64,000 bases of DNA from Candidatus Limnocylindrales bacterium (GCA_035559535.1 DATMBG010000050.1:11986-75985), one strand, 5' to 3'. Numbered from the stretch's first letter, positions 36,240-46,255 are shown. Numbers and translations are program-made. The notes: generated from the letters alone by a model not told the origin.

Positions 36240-36878
36240 TCAAGGTTCAAGCGCTACAGAGGTTTCTTTACCCTCTTCGATCTTCACCTCATAGGTTTTA
36301 TCTATCTGTTTCGGTGTGAGGAGCTCGTTCCACACCTTAAGTTTCCAGATTCCGATGGGGACATCGGCAATCTTGAACTTGCCGTCTGAATCCGTTACTG
36401 CAAAGTAAGGAGTTTTGACCACTACTATGTAGGCCACCATTTCGGGATGAAGCGAACAAAGTTGTGTATAAACCCCAGGTCGTTTAAACGTATAGCTCCG
36501 CTTTTCACCCTTATTCAAGAAGCCAAGATTGTATTTCTCACCATCGGGAGATAAAACGCTGTGCTTGAAGCTATCACTATTGAGAAAGTCGACCTGGGTT
36601 CCCACCAAGATGGGTAGAACGCGTGGAATGAAGGTTTTCTCCTTCTGATTCATCACAACAGGTCTCTCCGGCGGTTTAAATTCTTTACCCGGTATCTCTT
36701 CGATATAAACCACGCCGGGGTACTTTTTCATCGAAGGGTGTTGAACCCCGCCCACTAGGGTTCCCGTTTTTTCTTCCCCTTGGGCCGGTAATCTAGAACT
36801 CTGAAGTACCTGGAGCAGAACCATCAAGACTCCTAACCCAAAAAGTGATATTACTTTGAGCCCTGTCAAAGTTTTCAT
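36240..36878 (-). CDS. Secreted cupredoxin-like protein
   Basis: It has a signal peptide or anchor (LKVISLFGLGVLMVLLQVL), then a plastocyanin-like fold. Type 1 copper ligands are visible: His in SFKHSVLSPDG and CxxHxxM in QLCSLHPEMVAYI. A C-terminal Ig-like carboxypeptidase-regulatory type segment (DSDGKFKIADVPIGIWKLKVW) follows. The ATG at 36878 has AGAGGG in front. About 212 residues. It is cotranscribed after the cytochrome gene, so a periplasmic electron-transfer pair is likely. Confidence 0.8.
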   Translation of the reverse strand: MKTLTGLKVISLFGLGVLMVLLQVLQSSRLPAQGEEKTGTLVGGVQHPSMKKYPGVVYIEEIPGKEFKPPERPVVMNQKEKTFIPRVLPILVGTQVDFLNSDSFKHSVLSPDGEKYNLGFLNKGEKRSYTFKRPGVYTQLCSLHPEMVAYIVVVKTPYFAVTDSDGKFKIADVPIGIWKLKVWNELLTPKQIDKTYEVKIEEGKETSVALEP

Positions 36879-36924
36879 AATCCCTCTCATATGAGTTTAA
36901 GGGTAATTTTAGGCACCAAGATTC

Positions 36925-38310
36925 CTAAAAAGCAAAATCCAAACTCAGGTCAACTGCATCATCACTATGTTTGCTGCTTGCCGGAGTTGCCTTTGTGAAA
37001 CGTTCATCTTTGGTTGCAAAGCGCCCTTCCACTAAGACTTTCACGTTTGCCCTCACAAGGAAGGTGAGGCTGGTTATAAACCTTGCCCGGTCTTGATCCC
37101 TTTGCAAGCCCGGAACATCGGGTAAATCCAGGCTCAGGGCTTCATAGCGCAGAGAAGGTATCACCCAGGGATAGATGAAATATTCCCCCTCAATAAACCA
37201 GGACCTGGAGTCGACAGATTTGTCGCTCAGGGTTCCATAGGGATTGCCATTGCTTCCCCAGATATAGCCGGTTCCGATCTTAAAGTCCCGGTATTTCCCC
37301 TGAATGCCGATACCAAATCGCCAAAAATCATCATTTCGGTTATCGACTTCATCGCCTGTCAGGTTGACTAAAGCTGTTCCACGATAGCCTAATAAACTGG
37401 CAATGATAGAATCATCTTGCCAGCCGCCTGTTCCTGAGGTACCCCCTTCCTCCTTCTGTTTACTGCTTGAGCCATCAAATCCAAGACCCTTAAACTTCAA
37501 AGCTAACTGGGCATAGACATCCTTCTGGGAGTTATTGTCCTCGATACTCCCATTATTACCGTTTACAACACCGATGGCGTAGCGCCAGCGGGTTCCAAAA
37601 CCATTAAGTTCTATGCCGGGTTGTAGATTACTTTGTTGGAACAAATTTCTTGTAGAGAACCCCTCTGGGTAAGGTAAGGTCCAATTACTGTAAAGATAGG
37701 GATTGAACGTCAGCCTATTCTTGTCTCGGGCTGTGAAGAGCTCCAGTTCATGTCTTCCCAGTTTACCTACGCGAAGGTTAAGTAAATGTTTAGGTCCTAA
37801 AAGGTTCTCAAACTGAAGCGAACCCGTCAACTCGGTTTCAATTTCTTCTTCTTCACTTTCGAATTCAACTTCTGTAAAGAAGGAGAGACTGGTTCCCATA
37901 GCTCCAGCGGCAAGGAGTTCTATTTCTTGAGGCATCTCAAATTGGCTCCGGGCCTCCTTAGTTCCACCTGTATCTACGTTGTAATCCGAGATAATCCTCA
38001 GGGCCACTGGGGGAAACCCAGGTATATCGGAAGGCCAGATGGCTTTGGGCCAGAGTTTCTTATAGGCTTCCTGTCCCAGAGTAACAGGTTCTTGCTTGAT
38101 ATAAGCCGCATCGTTATTGGGGAATTTGTATCCATTGAGTCGAAAAGCCTCCCCAAAAGCATTGAGCCGTGGAAAGGCTTCATGGCAGGTTGCACAGGAG
38201 GTGTTATATTTACGTGCAAAAGCAGGAATGGCCTGAGCTTCCTGAACCATACAGATAAGAATCCCCATTCCAACTATAAAGGCTATTTGGTATTTCTGTA
38301 ATCCCTTCAT
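36925..38310 (-). CDS. Mono-haem c-type cytochrome with outer-membrane-barrel-like C-terminal region
   Basis: The signal peptide (MKGLQKYQIAFIVGMGILIC) is followed by one haem site, CATCH, in KYNTSCATCHEAFPRLNAFGE. The remaining about 390 residues alternate hydrophobic and polar residues as in beta-strands and end in DLSLDFAF, a terminal Phe typical of outer membrane barrels. The ATG at 38310 has GGGAGG 8 bases upstream; the longer start at 38361 lacks this. The predicted location is the outer membrane with haem on the periplasmic side. Function is not known; electron transfer across the outer membrane is a guess. Confidence 0.75.
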   Translation of the reverse strand: MKGLQKYQIAFIVGMGILICMVQEAQAIPAFARKYNTSCATCHEAFPRLNAFGEAFRLNGYKFPNNDAAYIKQEPVTLGQEAYKKLWPKAIWPSDIPGFPPVALRIISDYNVDTGGTKEARSQFEMPQEIELLAAGAMGTSLSFFTEVEFESEEEEIETELTGSLQFENLLGPKHLLNLRVGKLGRHELELFTARDKNRLTFNPYLYSNWTLPYPEGFSTRNLFQQSNLQPGIELNGFGTRWRYAIGVVNGNNGSIEDNNSQKDVYAQLALKFKGLGFDGSSSKQKEEGGTSGTGGWQDDSIIASLLGYRGTALVNLTGDEVDNRNDDFWRFGIGIQGKYRDFKIGTGYIWGSNGNPYGTLSDKSVDSRSWFIEGEYFIYPWVIPSLRYEALSLDLPDVPGLQRDQDRARFITSLTFLVRANVKVLVEGRFATKDERFTKATPASSKHSDDAVDLSLDFAF

Positions 38311-38381
38311 CAAGGTTTCCTCCCTCTTCAAACTAAGGTTTCGACAGAATAGTCTTTTCAAAATTAAGTAAACCAGATACT

Positions 38382-38401
38382 GGTTAACTCATCAGTTAAC
38401 C
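38382..38401. promoter_or_regulatory. Palindrome GGTTAACT-CATC-AGTTAACC in the divergent region
   Basis: A perfect 8-bp inverted repeat with a 4-base centre lies 72 bases from the cytochrome start and 174 from the sigma factor gene. A further TTGAGTTAACC occurs near 38547-38557. It could be an operator or part of an ECF promoter shared by the two operons. Confidence 0.5.
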
Positions 38402-38574
38402 GGTGGGAGAATGATTTTCTATCTAAATAAACGAAGTTTCTGACTTTTATTCCCGAATTAAGGAAAAATTTTCATTGATGAAATGGTCAAAACCTTATAA
38501 GTTAAGTTTTGATTAATAGAAATTAGGTGCCACAGTTACCGAGGTTTGAGTTAACCGAGGAAGAATAGGCAGGT

Positions 38575-39147
38575 ATGTTTGGCGGTAAAAATATACGACT
38601 TAAAACTTTCGAACAAATAACCCTCCCCTATTTGAAAGACCTTTATAACTTTGCCAGGAAACTCACCAAAAATGAAAATGACGCAGAGGATCTAACCCAA
38701 GAGACTTACCTTCGTGCTTTTGAGAAGTTTGACCAGTTTAAACCTGGGACAAATGCCAAGGGCTGGCTTTTTGCCATCATGTATCATCTATTTATAGATT
38801 CCCGTAAAAAAGCAGAGAACCGCTACACCTTCGTGGAGATGGAAAAGGCCAGATATATTAATGAAGACCCAACCCATTTTAGAAATTCTTTCCTTTGTTT
38901 AGACTCGACAGAAGAAGACTTGCAAAAATTTTTAACCAGAGTTAAGCTGGAAGATATTAAAAATGCCTTAAACCATTTACCAGAACCCTATAAAACTGTT
39001 ATGATATTAAGGGATTTTCATGGATTTAGTTATCGAGAGATAGCCGAGATCACGGAATTGCCTGTTGGAACAGTCATGTCAAGGTTATCCAGAGGGCGAA
39101 GACTTCTGAAGGAGAAGATATTGAAAAACTTACCCCCTGAGGAGTGA
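38575..39147 (+). CDS. ECF-type RNA polymerase sigma factor
   Basis: 190 residues. Region 2 has LPYLKDLYNFARKLTKNEND and AEDLTQETYLRAF; region 4 has LPEPYKTVMILRDFHGFSYR and EIAEITELPVGTVMSRLSRG with the helix-turn-helix. There is no C-terminal extension. It is followed 9 bases later by an anti-sigma gene. The divergent cytochrome and copper protein genes are candidates for its regulon. Confidence 0.92.
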   Translation: MFGGKNIRLKTFEQITLPYLKDLYNFARKLTKNENDAEDLTQETYLRAFEKFDQFKPGTNAKGWLFAIMYHLFIDSRKKAENRYTFVEMEKARYINEDPTHFRNSFLCLDSTEEDLQKFLTRVKLEDIKNALNHLPEPYKTVMILRDFHGFSYREIAEITELPVGTVMSRLSRGRRLLKEKILKNLPPEE

Positions 39148-39156
39148 GGAAACCCT

Positions 39157-39954
39157 ATGAAGGAGTGTGAAGAGGTCAAGGTCTTACTAGATATTTACCT
39201 GGATGGGGAGTTTAGCGAAGAGGATACTCGACGAATCCAGAACCATCTGTCCACCTGTCCAAGCTGTTCTGAAATCTTTGAAAAGCGGCAACAGTTTTTA
39301 AACTTAATTAAGGAAAGTGAGATTCGAGAAGAAGTTCCTCCGGGATTGGAGTTGAGTATTCGAAGTAAACTGCGAAAGGCTGAACTACCACAACAGAAGA
39401 AACCTTCTATCCTTAAGGCCAGATCCATCCTGGCAGGGGTTCTGCTTCTTGCCGGGATAATCGGCATAGGGCTTTATTTCCTACAAAAATTCCCGTCTGG
39501 TTCCGGAGAAAATACTGATTTTCTGAGAGCTGTTACCCGGGATTATGAAGATTATTTGAGACAAGAACTTCCCCTTGAAATCCAAAGCAGTGACCGCGAA
39601 GAGGTAATTCGGTGGTTTAAAAATAAAATCAACTTTAACCTTCTCCTCCCTTCCTTTCGAGATAAAAATATCAAGCTGCTGGGGGGACGATTAACCGGCT
39701 TTCAAGGAGAACGGGTGGCTTTAATTATATATGAGTTAAATGGTAATCCTATTTCTCTGGCTGTGACCAAGGCATGGAGACCTAAGATAGAGGAAACTGC
39801 CCGGAATACTCCTGAGGATATCGATTTTGATTTCTATCAGGTGGATGGATACACAGGGATCTACTGGAACTATCGGGGATTAGTTTACTGTCTGGTTTCA
39901 GATCTACCGGAGAATGTAAACATCCATCAACTTCTGGATTGGTCCGCTTCTTAA
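39157..39954 (+). CDS. Membrane anti-sigma factor with zinc finger
   Basis: 265 residues. The N-terminal zinc-binding anti-sigma domain has HxxxCxxC in QNHLSTCPSCSEIF. A single membrane helix (ARSILAGVLLLAGIIGIGLY) lies near residue 95. The periplasmic part (about 150 residues) is unknown and ends in GYTGIYWNYRGLVYCLVSDL. It should hold the preceding sigma factor inactive until a periplasmic signal. The signal is not evident. Confidence 0.88.
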   Translation: MKECEEVKVLLDIYLDGEFSEEDTRRIQNHLSTCPSCSEIFEKRQQFLNLIKESEIREEVPPGLELSIRSKLRKAELPQQKKPSILKARSILAGVLLLAGIIGIGLYFLQKFPSGSGENTDFLRAVTRDYEDYLRQELPLEIQSSDREEVIRWFKNKINFNLLLPSFRDKNIKLLGGRLTGFQGERVALIIYELNGNPISLAVTKAWRPKIEETARNTPEDIDFDFYQVDGYTGIYWNYRGLVYCLVSDLPENVNIHQLLDWSAS

Positions 39955-39984
39955 GCTACCGATTTTTGTTTTACATTTTGCATT

Positions 39985-41286
<1,302 letters not shown>

Positions 41287-41392
41287 TTAAGCCGTGGGTG
41301 GTGGACCCGGCAATCTTCCACTCGCTTCCAGGCCTGTCCTACGTCAGGTCGAAGAGTTCAAGACAAAGGAGGAAGAGATTCGTCTGCTTCTT

Positions 41393-41520
41393 AAAGTATG
41401 GGAGCATAAAGGTATGGGGGTAGGGACGTGTGGAAGACTTTACTTCCATATGCCCATACTCTTACCTTCTTCGTGATCTTTACTGTCCACGGTCCACTAC
41501 CTACGGCTCGTCGTCCTTCG
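41393..41520. repeat. Mixed GTATGGG / GGTCCACGG word repeats
   Basis: AGTATGGGAGCATAAAGGTA and GGGGGTAGGGACGTGTGGAA pair approximately with ATGCCCATACTCTTACCTTC (41450-41470). This is followed by CTTCGTGATCTTTACTGTCC and CACGGTCCACTACCTACGG words. It lies upstream of eno and runs into the last codons of the membrane protein gene at 41501. Confidence 0.65.
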
Positions 41521-41899
41521 TTAACCGCTTTACCTTTTCCCAAACTAATCCCAGTCCAATTCGATTATACCACTTTCGTGATCTTTCATACTTTTCTAAT
41601 TCCTTCCAGACATTCTTATCCCAGAAACTTTCATCCCATACTAATTCCTCAACTTTTTTCTGGGATCTCTTCTTGGGCCATACTTCCTTGACCCACAGGG
41701 TCTCGTCCCAGTTCAGTTCTTCTTCGGGTCTTTTTCGTGGGGATCTTCGAGAAAAATAAAGGTCTACAGAAAAAAGGGTGATGATGGCCGTAAAGAAGAT
41801 AATTACCCACACGACGAGGTAAAAATAGGGATTGATGGACATGGTGACTAGCAGCAAAAGGAAAATGACGGTTAAAATAACAGGAAGTTTTCTGTCCAT
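41501..41899 (-). CDS. Small two-helix membrane protein with WDExxW repeats
   Basis: I do not recognise the family. Residues 6-24 (PVILTVIFLLLLVTM) and 26-48 (YFYLVVWVIIFFTAIITLF) are two membrane helices. The cytoplasmic tail has two copies of a Trp-rich unit: LNWDETLWVKEVWPKK and LVWDESFWDKNVWKEL. The last residues (TKDDEP) are encoded by a word repeat, so the original stop may have been lost. It lies 7 bases after the zinc-ribbon gene at 41907 on the same strand. Confidence 0.65.
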   Translation of the reverse strand: MDRKLPVILTVIFLLLLVTMSINPYFYLVVWVIIFFTAIITLFSVDLYFSRRSPRKRPEEELNWDETLWVKEVWPKKRSQKKVEELVWDESFWDKNVWKELEKYERSRKWYNRIGLGLVWEKVKRLTKDDEP

Positions 41900-41906
41900 A
41901 AAGCTA

Positions 41907-42260
41907 TTACCTGCCTTCCCCCGCCTCAGATGTTTCTAACAGCGGAATATAATATCCTCCAATGGTTCCCGGATGATGACACTTGGGACATGGCTGAGAG
42001 ATTTTTAAATGTTCCAGCAGAATTTCCATTTCCAGTGCAGACAATTTATCATCCAGGTCTACCAGATTCAGGTGGGATAAGAATAAACTATATCCACATC
42101 CTTTGGTGGAACAGGGAAGTTTCACATCGATTATCTCCCGGAGATGCATACAATTTTCACAATAAAAATCAAAGGTTCTATATCCAGCACGGGCATCCCA
42201 AGGAGAAAAAGTATTCTTTGAAAGTTCTTTTTTACATTTTAAACAGACTTTTATTTTCAT
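41907..42260 (-). CDS. Small zinc-ribbon protein
   Basis: About 117 residues from the ATG at 42260, which gives MKIKVCLKCKKELSKNTFSP; the frame is open to 42293. It has Cys pairs CLKC, CENC, CSTKGC and CPKC, enough for two zinc ribbons or knuckles. I cannot name a function. It is followed closely by the two-helix membrane protein gene, so the two may work together. Confidence 0.65.
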   Translation of the reverse strand: MKIKVCLKCKKELSKNTFSPWDARAGYRTFDFYCENCMHLREIIDVKLPCSTKGCGYSLFLSHLNLVDLDDKLSALEMEILLEHLKISQPCPKCHHPGTIGGYYIPLLETSEAGEGR

Positions 42261-42322
42261 TAAAACGAATTTTATGCTATGGAAAGGAACCAATTCAACA
42301 TTTTTTGTTATATTCTCACTTT

Positions 42323-43312
42323 TCAGATTCCGGATACGATATTTTCCATTCCTTCCTTTATAAAGGCGTAGGTCATATGCGGGGTATTATAGGCAAAGCC
42401 GATTTGTCCCCATCGATCGATTAAAACGAGTCCTCCAAAGCCTTGAACTCGGGTATAAAGAAGGTCAATGGCCAGATTAGCGGCTTCTTGTGCAGAGCAA
42501 TTCCTGGTTAGAATAAAATCGGCTACACTCTTTGCCCATACAACTCGAATAATAAATTCACCATGACCCGTACAGGAAATCCCCCCCGATTGATTATCTG
42601 CATAGATCCCACATCCTATCAGGGGAGAATCCCCTACACGACCCGGATATTTACCCGAAATACCTCCGGTAGAAGTGGCGGCTGCAATACATCCGTTCCT
42701 GTCTATGGCAACCGCGCCTACTGTATCCTTTTCTCCGTGGATGATTTGGGATTCCAGGTTTTTTATTATAGGCCGTTGGGGGTTATGGGATGACAACTTC
42801 TCTTTCAGTCGGTTTTCCGTTATCAGATCCTCTTTTTGACACAACAAGGGTTGAGCCAGACCGGGCTCTACTTCCTGGGCAAATCGAAAAGCCCCTTCAC
42901 CGACCAGAAGCACGTGCTCACTTTTTTCCATGACCTGTCTGGCCAGTCGGATGGGATTTTTTACATTTCTAACTGCTGCTACAGCCCCCGCCCTGAGTCC
43001 GGCCCCTTCCATAATCCCGGCATCCATTTCTATTTCGCCATCTCGATTCAAAACAGACCCTTTACCCGCGTTGAATAGAGGGTTATCCTCAAGAACGACC
43101 ACAGCTCTCTCCACCGCATCCAGGGCCGTTCCTCCTGCCTGAAGTATTCGCCATCCCTCCAGGACAGCCTGACGGCATCCAATCTCCCGCTCCTGTAACC
43201 GTCCATCATTTATCCTTCCCGCACCTCCATGCACAATGAGGGCGGGTAAATATACAGAATTTTCCTTGATCGAGTTCAAAGAGTTATTCCTGCGAGATTT
43301 CGACATGCCCAT
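42323..43312 (-). CDS. Isoaspartyl peptidase / L-asparaginase (Ntn-hydrolase)
   Basis: Plant-type asparaginase that cleaves itself before Thr. The nucleophile is the Thr in KDTVGAVAIDRNG (about residue 197). The alpha chain has VHGGAGRINDGR and DNPLFNAGKGSVLN; the beta chain has TSTGGISGKYPGRVGDSPL, GIYADN and SCTGHGEFIIR. Length is 329. It removes isoaspartyl dipeptides or asparagine amide. It begins 2 bases after the small ORF at 43315-43512, so the two are likely cotranscribed. Confidence 0.93.
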   Translation of the reverse strand: MGMSKSRRNNSLNSIKENSVYLPALIVHGGAGRINDGRLQEREIGCRQAVLEGWRILQAGGTALDAVERAVVVLEDNPLFNAGKGSVLNRDGEIEMDAGIMEGAGLRAGAVAAVRNVKNPIRLARQVMEKSEHVLLVGEGAFRFAQEVEPGLAQPLLCQKEDLITENRLKEKLSSHNPQRPIIKNLESQIIHGEKDTVGAVAIDRNGCIAAATSTGGISGKYPGRVGDSPLIGCGIYADNQSGGISCTGHGEFIIRVVWAKSVADFILTRNCSAQEAANLAIDLLYTRVQGFGGLVLIDRWGQIGFAYNTPHMTYAFIKEGMENIVSGI

Positions 43313-43314
43313 CC

Positions 43315-43512
43315 CTATTTGGTAACTTCCTCCATCTGTTTACCTCGTTCCTGGGCCTTCTGCTCAACCTTTTGGGTCGTAGCATGAACCCGTTCCATAG
43401 CCTTTTGAACTTCCTGTCCACTTTGTTGGGTTGTACGACCTGCTTTCATAAAGAAATAAATACCCCCTGCTAAAAGCATTAATATAACCAGGATAGAAAT
43501 AAAACTCTTCAT
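43315..43512 (-). CDS. Small single-helix membrane protein, 65 residues
   Basis: An N-terminal membrane helix (FISILVILMLLAGGIYFFM) is followed by a Lys/Glu/Gln-rich coiled-coil-like tail (VQKAMERVHATTQKVEQKAQ). It has an AGGAGG site in front of the ATG (seen as CTCCTC at 43518-43523). The function is not known; it is the first gene before the asparaginase. Confidence 0.65.
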   Translation of the reverse strand: MKSFISILVILMLLAGGIYFFMKAGRTTQQSGQEVQKAMERVHATTQKVEQKAQERGKQMEEVTK

Positions 43513-43655
43513 CTCTCCCTCCTCTTCACCTGGAGAATCGGTGATAGTACTTTATCTTAGCTAAACTAATCCCTTTTTTTAAAAGAAAGCAAGATATATT
43601 TGCTCTGCCAGTTTTTACTTCAAAAACCTTGCCAGAAAATCTTAACAAAAAAAGC

Positions 43656-43684
43656 TTGACAGGAACCAGGTATCTTTCTAAACT
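43656..43684 (+). promoter_or_regulatory. Promoter of the trp leader-trpE transcript
   Basis: TTGACA at 43656-43661, 17-base spacer, TAAACT at 43679-43684. It lies about 60 bases before the leader peptide start. Confidence 0.7.
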
Positions 43685-43744
43685 TTAAGATAAGTTTTTC
43701 TCAATCTAATCCAGACCTGGTCCCTTTATCTTATGGGGTCACGT

Positions 43745-43858
43745 ATGAATTTTTTACGAGCGGTTAGCCCAAATGAATTTTTAATTCAAGCTTGGCGTTG
43801 GTGGTGGCGCCAATGCTTACCTGTGGTGTGGGCTAGCTCGCTGCGGATTCCCATATAG
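43745..43858 (+). CDS. trpL: trp operon leader peptide, 37 residues
   Basis: An ATG at 43745 opens 37 codons ending at TAG 43856-43858. The peptide has five Trp: residues 17, 19, 20, 21 and 29, four of them packed as WRWWW. This is the hallmark of ribosome-mediated attenuation. It lies between a good promoter and a strong terminator directly in front of trpE. GGTCACGT precedes the ATG, so its own ribosome site is weak. Stalling on the TGG codons when Trp is low should prevent the terminator at 43888 from folding. Confidence 0.85.
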   Translation: MNFLRAVSPNEFLIQAWRWWWRQCLPVVWASSLRIPI

Positions 43859-43887
43859 ATCGGTTAACTGCTTATCACCCGTTAAAC

Positions 43888-43933
43888 AAGCCATAGGTAG
43901 CTGAAAAAGTTATCTATGGCTTTTTTATTTTTT
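43888..43933 (+). terminator. trp attenuator terminator
   Basis: AAGCCATAGGTAGCT pairs with AGTTATCTATGGCTT over 15 bp (two G-T wobbles) with a GAAAA loop and a TTTTTTATTTTTT run. It lies 29 bases after the leader stop and ends 5 bases before trpE. The GGCTAGC inside the leader coding region is a candidate competing strand, not resolved by eye. Confidence 0.9.
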
Positions 43934-43938
43934 GCCTT

Positions 43939-45498
43939 ATGTATCATCCAACATTGGAAGAGTTCAAGAAGAAGGCTCGAGAGGGGAACTTGATTCCGGT
44001 ATATCGGGAGGTTCTGGCAGATATGGAAACCCCGGTATCGGCCTTTAAAAAAATTGATGGTGGTGATTACGCGTTCCTCTTAGAAAGTGTGGAGGGGGGA
44101 GAAAAATGGGCTCGTTATAGTTTTCTGGGAAGTCGGCCTTCTATGATCTTCCGTTCTAAAGGGAAGGCCGTTGAAATTATTAAAGAAGGTAAATCGGAAA
44201 CGGTAACCGTTAAAACGGATCCTTTAGACATTCTTAAAGACCTGATGGCACGATATAAACCGGTACAGGTAGAAGGGTTACCTCGTTTTTTTGGAGGGGC
44301 CGTAGGGTACATTACCTATGACATGGTTCGGTTCTTTGAAAAGCTGCCCGATCTGAACGTAGACGATCTAAATCTTCCGGACTCTATTTTCATCTTTACA
44401 GATCAACTTCTCATTTTCGATAATGTGGCCCATACCATCAAGGTGGTCTATAATGCCTATGTTAACGAAAACGCCTCTGAAGCAGAACTGGAGCAAATTT
44501 ATCGCCATGCCATAGATATGGTGGATTTTCAGATCTTGCTTTTGAAACTCAAGGAACTTCAGAACGGAACCACTAAAGTAGAAGAACTTCTCAGAGCGTA
44601 TTTACCCAGGCATTACCGGGATCCCTTACAGCAGAAGAAGCCATTAAGGTCTGTAACCTCCTTGACCCTTTCCTCAAATTTCCGAAAAGAAGAATTCGAG
44701 AATGCGGTCAAAAAGGCTATTGAGTATGTAGAAGCCGGAGACATTATTCAGGTTGTTTTATCCCAAAGGTTGCAGACCTCCCTTTCGGCAGACCCGTTTG
44801 ACGTCTACAGAGCTTTACGGACGATCAATCCTTCTCCTTACATGTTTTACTTAAAATTAAAAGATTTGTGGCTTGCGGGTTCCTCACCGGAGGTTTTAGT
44901 CCGTTTGGAAAATGAGAGGATCGAGGTTCGTCCCATAGCCGGTACCCGCCGTCGGGGGCGTGATGATGAAGAGGATAAAAAACTCATGGCGGATTTGTTG
45001 GCCGATCCTAAGGAGCGAGCTGAACACGTCATGTTGGTAGACTTGGGGCGAAACGATGTAGGAAGGGTTTCCGAACCGGGAACCGTAGAAGTCAATGAGT
45101 TGATGGTTATCGAGAAATATTCCCATGTGATGCATATAGTTTCCAACGTCCGGGGCATCTTGAAGAAAGGTTGTGATGCCTTTGACGTCTTTCGTTCTTG
45201 TTTTCCGGCCGGAACGGTATCCGGTGCTCCCAAAATCCGGGCCATGGAGATTATTGAAGAACTGGAGCATACCCGCCGTGGTCCTTATGCCGGAGCTGTA
45301 GGTTATTTTAGTTTCTCTGGGAATATGGATACCTGCATCACCATCCGTACCATTGTAATGAAAGACCATATGGCCTACATTCAAGCCGGGGCCGGCATTG
45401 TGGCCGACTCTATTCCCGAAAAGGAATATGAAGAAACCATGAATAAAGCCAGGGCTATGATGAAGGCTATTGAAATGGCGGAGAGAGGACTGGATTGA
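43939..45498 (+). CDS. trpE: Anthranilate synthase component I
   Basis: Makes anthranilate from chorismate with TrpG-supplied ammonia. Length is 519. The N-terminal regulatory part contains YAFLLESVEGGEKWARYSFLG with the LLES Trp-feedback motif. The chorismate-binding domain has GDIIQVVLSQR, VRPIAGTRRRG, HVMLVDLGRNDVGRV and PAGTVSGAPKIRAMEII. The start gives the usual MYHPTLEEFKKKA. The 15 bases before the ATG are the pyrimidine-rich terminator tail, so no Shine-Dalgarno is visible. The rest of the trp genes are not here. Confidence 0.96.
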   Translation: MYHPTLEEFKKKAREGNLIPVYREVLADMETPVSAFKKIDGGDYAFLLESVEGGEKWARYSFLGSRPSMIFRSKGKAVEIIKEGKSETVTVKTDPLDILKDLMARYKPVQVEGLPRFFGGAVGYITYDMVRFFEKLPDLNVDDLNLPDSIFIFTDQLLIFDNVAHTIKVVYNAYVNENASEAELEQIYRHAIDMVDFQILLLKLKELQNGTTKVEELLRAYLPRHYRDPLQQKKPLRSVTSLTLSSNFRKEEFENAVKKAIEYVEAGDIIQVVLSQRLQTSLSADPFDVYRALRTINPSPYMFYLKLKDLWLAGSSPEVLVRLENERIEVRPIAGTRRRGRDDEEDKKLMADLLADPKERAEHVMLVDLGRNDVGRVSEPGTVEVNELMVIEKYSHVMHIVSNVRGILKKGCDAFDVFRSCFPAGTVSGAPKIRAMEIIEELEHTRRGPYAGAVGYFSFSGNMDTCITIRTIVMKDHMAYIQAGAGIVADSIPEKEYEETMNKARAMMKAIEMAERGLD

Positions 45499-45523
45499 AA
45501 AGAAAAGTATTCTCCCCAAAGGG

Positions 45524-45560
45524 CCCCAAAGAACTTCCAAAAGTCTAGAAAACTTTGGGG
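45524..45560. repeat. CCCCAAAG / CTTTGGGG hairpin between trpE and trpG
   Basis: CCCCAAAG (45524-45531) and CTTTGGGG (45553-45560) are exact reverse complements in the 83-base trpE-trpG gap. Another CCCCAAAG lies at 45514-45521. No T-run follows. Confidence 0.55.
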
Positions 45561-45581
45561 TTCTGGGGGTAAATTAAACCT

Positions 45582-46145
45582 ATGATTCTGATGATTGATA
45601 ATTACGATTCGTTTACTTATAATTTAGTCCAGTATCTCAGCGAATTGGGCGCTGAGGTTCAAACCTATCGTAACGATCAAATAACCCTTGCAGAGATCGA
45701 AGCGCTCGCTCCGGAAAAGATTGTCATCTCTCCGGGACCCTGTTCCCCGGCAGAGGCCGGAATTTCCGTAGAGCTTATCCGACACTTCTACACGAAAATA
45801 CCCATTCTAGGGGTCTGTCTGGGTCATCAAAGCATCGGAGCCGCTTTTGGTGGTGAAGTCGTTCGGGCGGACCGAATCATGCATGGAAAAACCTCCATGA
45901 TTTATCATGATGGAAAAACTATTTTTCGAGATTTAGAAAACCCTTTTGAAGCAACCCGCTATCATTCACTTATCGTAAAACGAGAGACCCTTCCTCCTTG
46001 TCTGGAGATCAGTGCTGAGACCAAAGAGAAAGAAATTATGGGATTACGCCACCGGGAGTATCCCATAGAAGGGGTTCAGTTTCACCCGGAGTCTATCTTA
46101 ACTCCGATGGGGAAAAAATTATTGAAAAATTTTCTACAAAACTAA
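45582..46145 (+). CDS. trpG: Anthranilate synthase component II (glutamine amidotransferase)
   Basis: Supplies ammonia to TrpE and may also serve Pab[21 protein letters not shown] opening, [14 protein letters not shown], the nucleophile Cys in [17 protein letters not shown] (about residue 79), and the HPESILTP His-Glu block at the end. Length is 187, normal for a stand-alone TrpG. Confidence 0.95.
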   Translation: MILMIDNYDSFTYNLVQYLSELGAEVQTYRNDQITLAEIEALAPEKIVISPGPCSPAEAGISVELIRHFYTKIPILGVCLGHQSIGAAFGGEVVRADRIMHGKTSMIYHDGKTIFRDLENPFEATRYHSLIVKRETLPPCLEISAETKEKEIMGLRHREYPIEGVQFHPESILTPMGKKLLKNFLQN

Positions 46146-46255
46146 GATTAAAAATATCCTTTTGTAAGATCGGAAGAGTGAAAGATTATCCAGGGTCTCT
46201 AAGGTTTTAAAGACCTTGGGGAACCCGTTCCAGGATAGTTTCTAAAAGGAATTTT

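Noticed and set aside
44896-45540. A 214-codon open frame on the minus strand opposite trpE
   Set aside because: It lies wholly over a well-conserved trpE, has no family motif, and its residues are as expected from a shadow frame.
46146-46255. A T-box or second attenuator before trpS
   Set aside because: No T-box consensus and no terminator with a T-run; only weak AAGG/CCTT pairing is seen.
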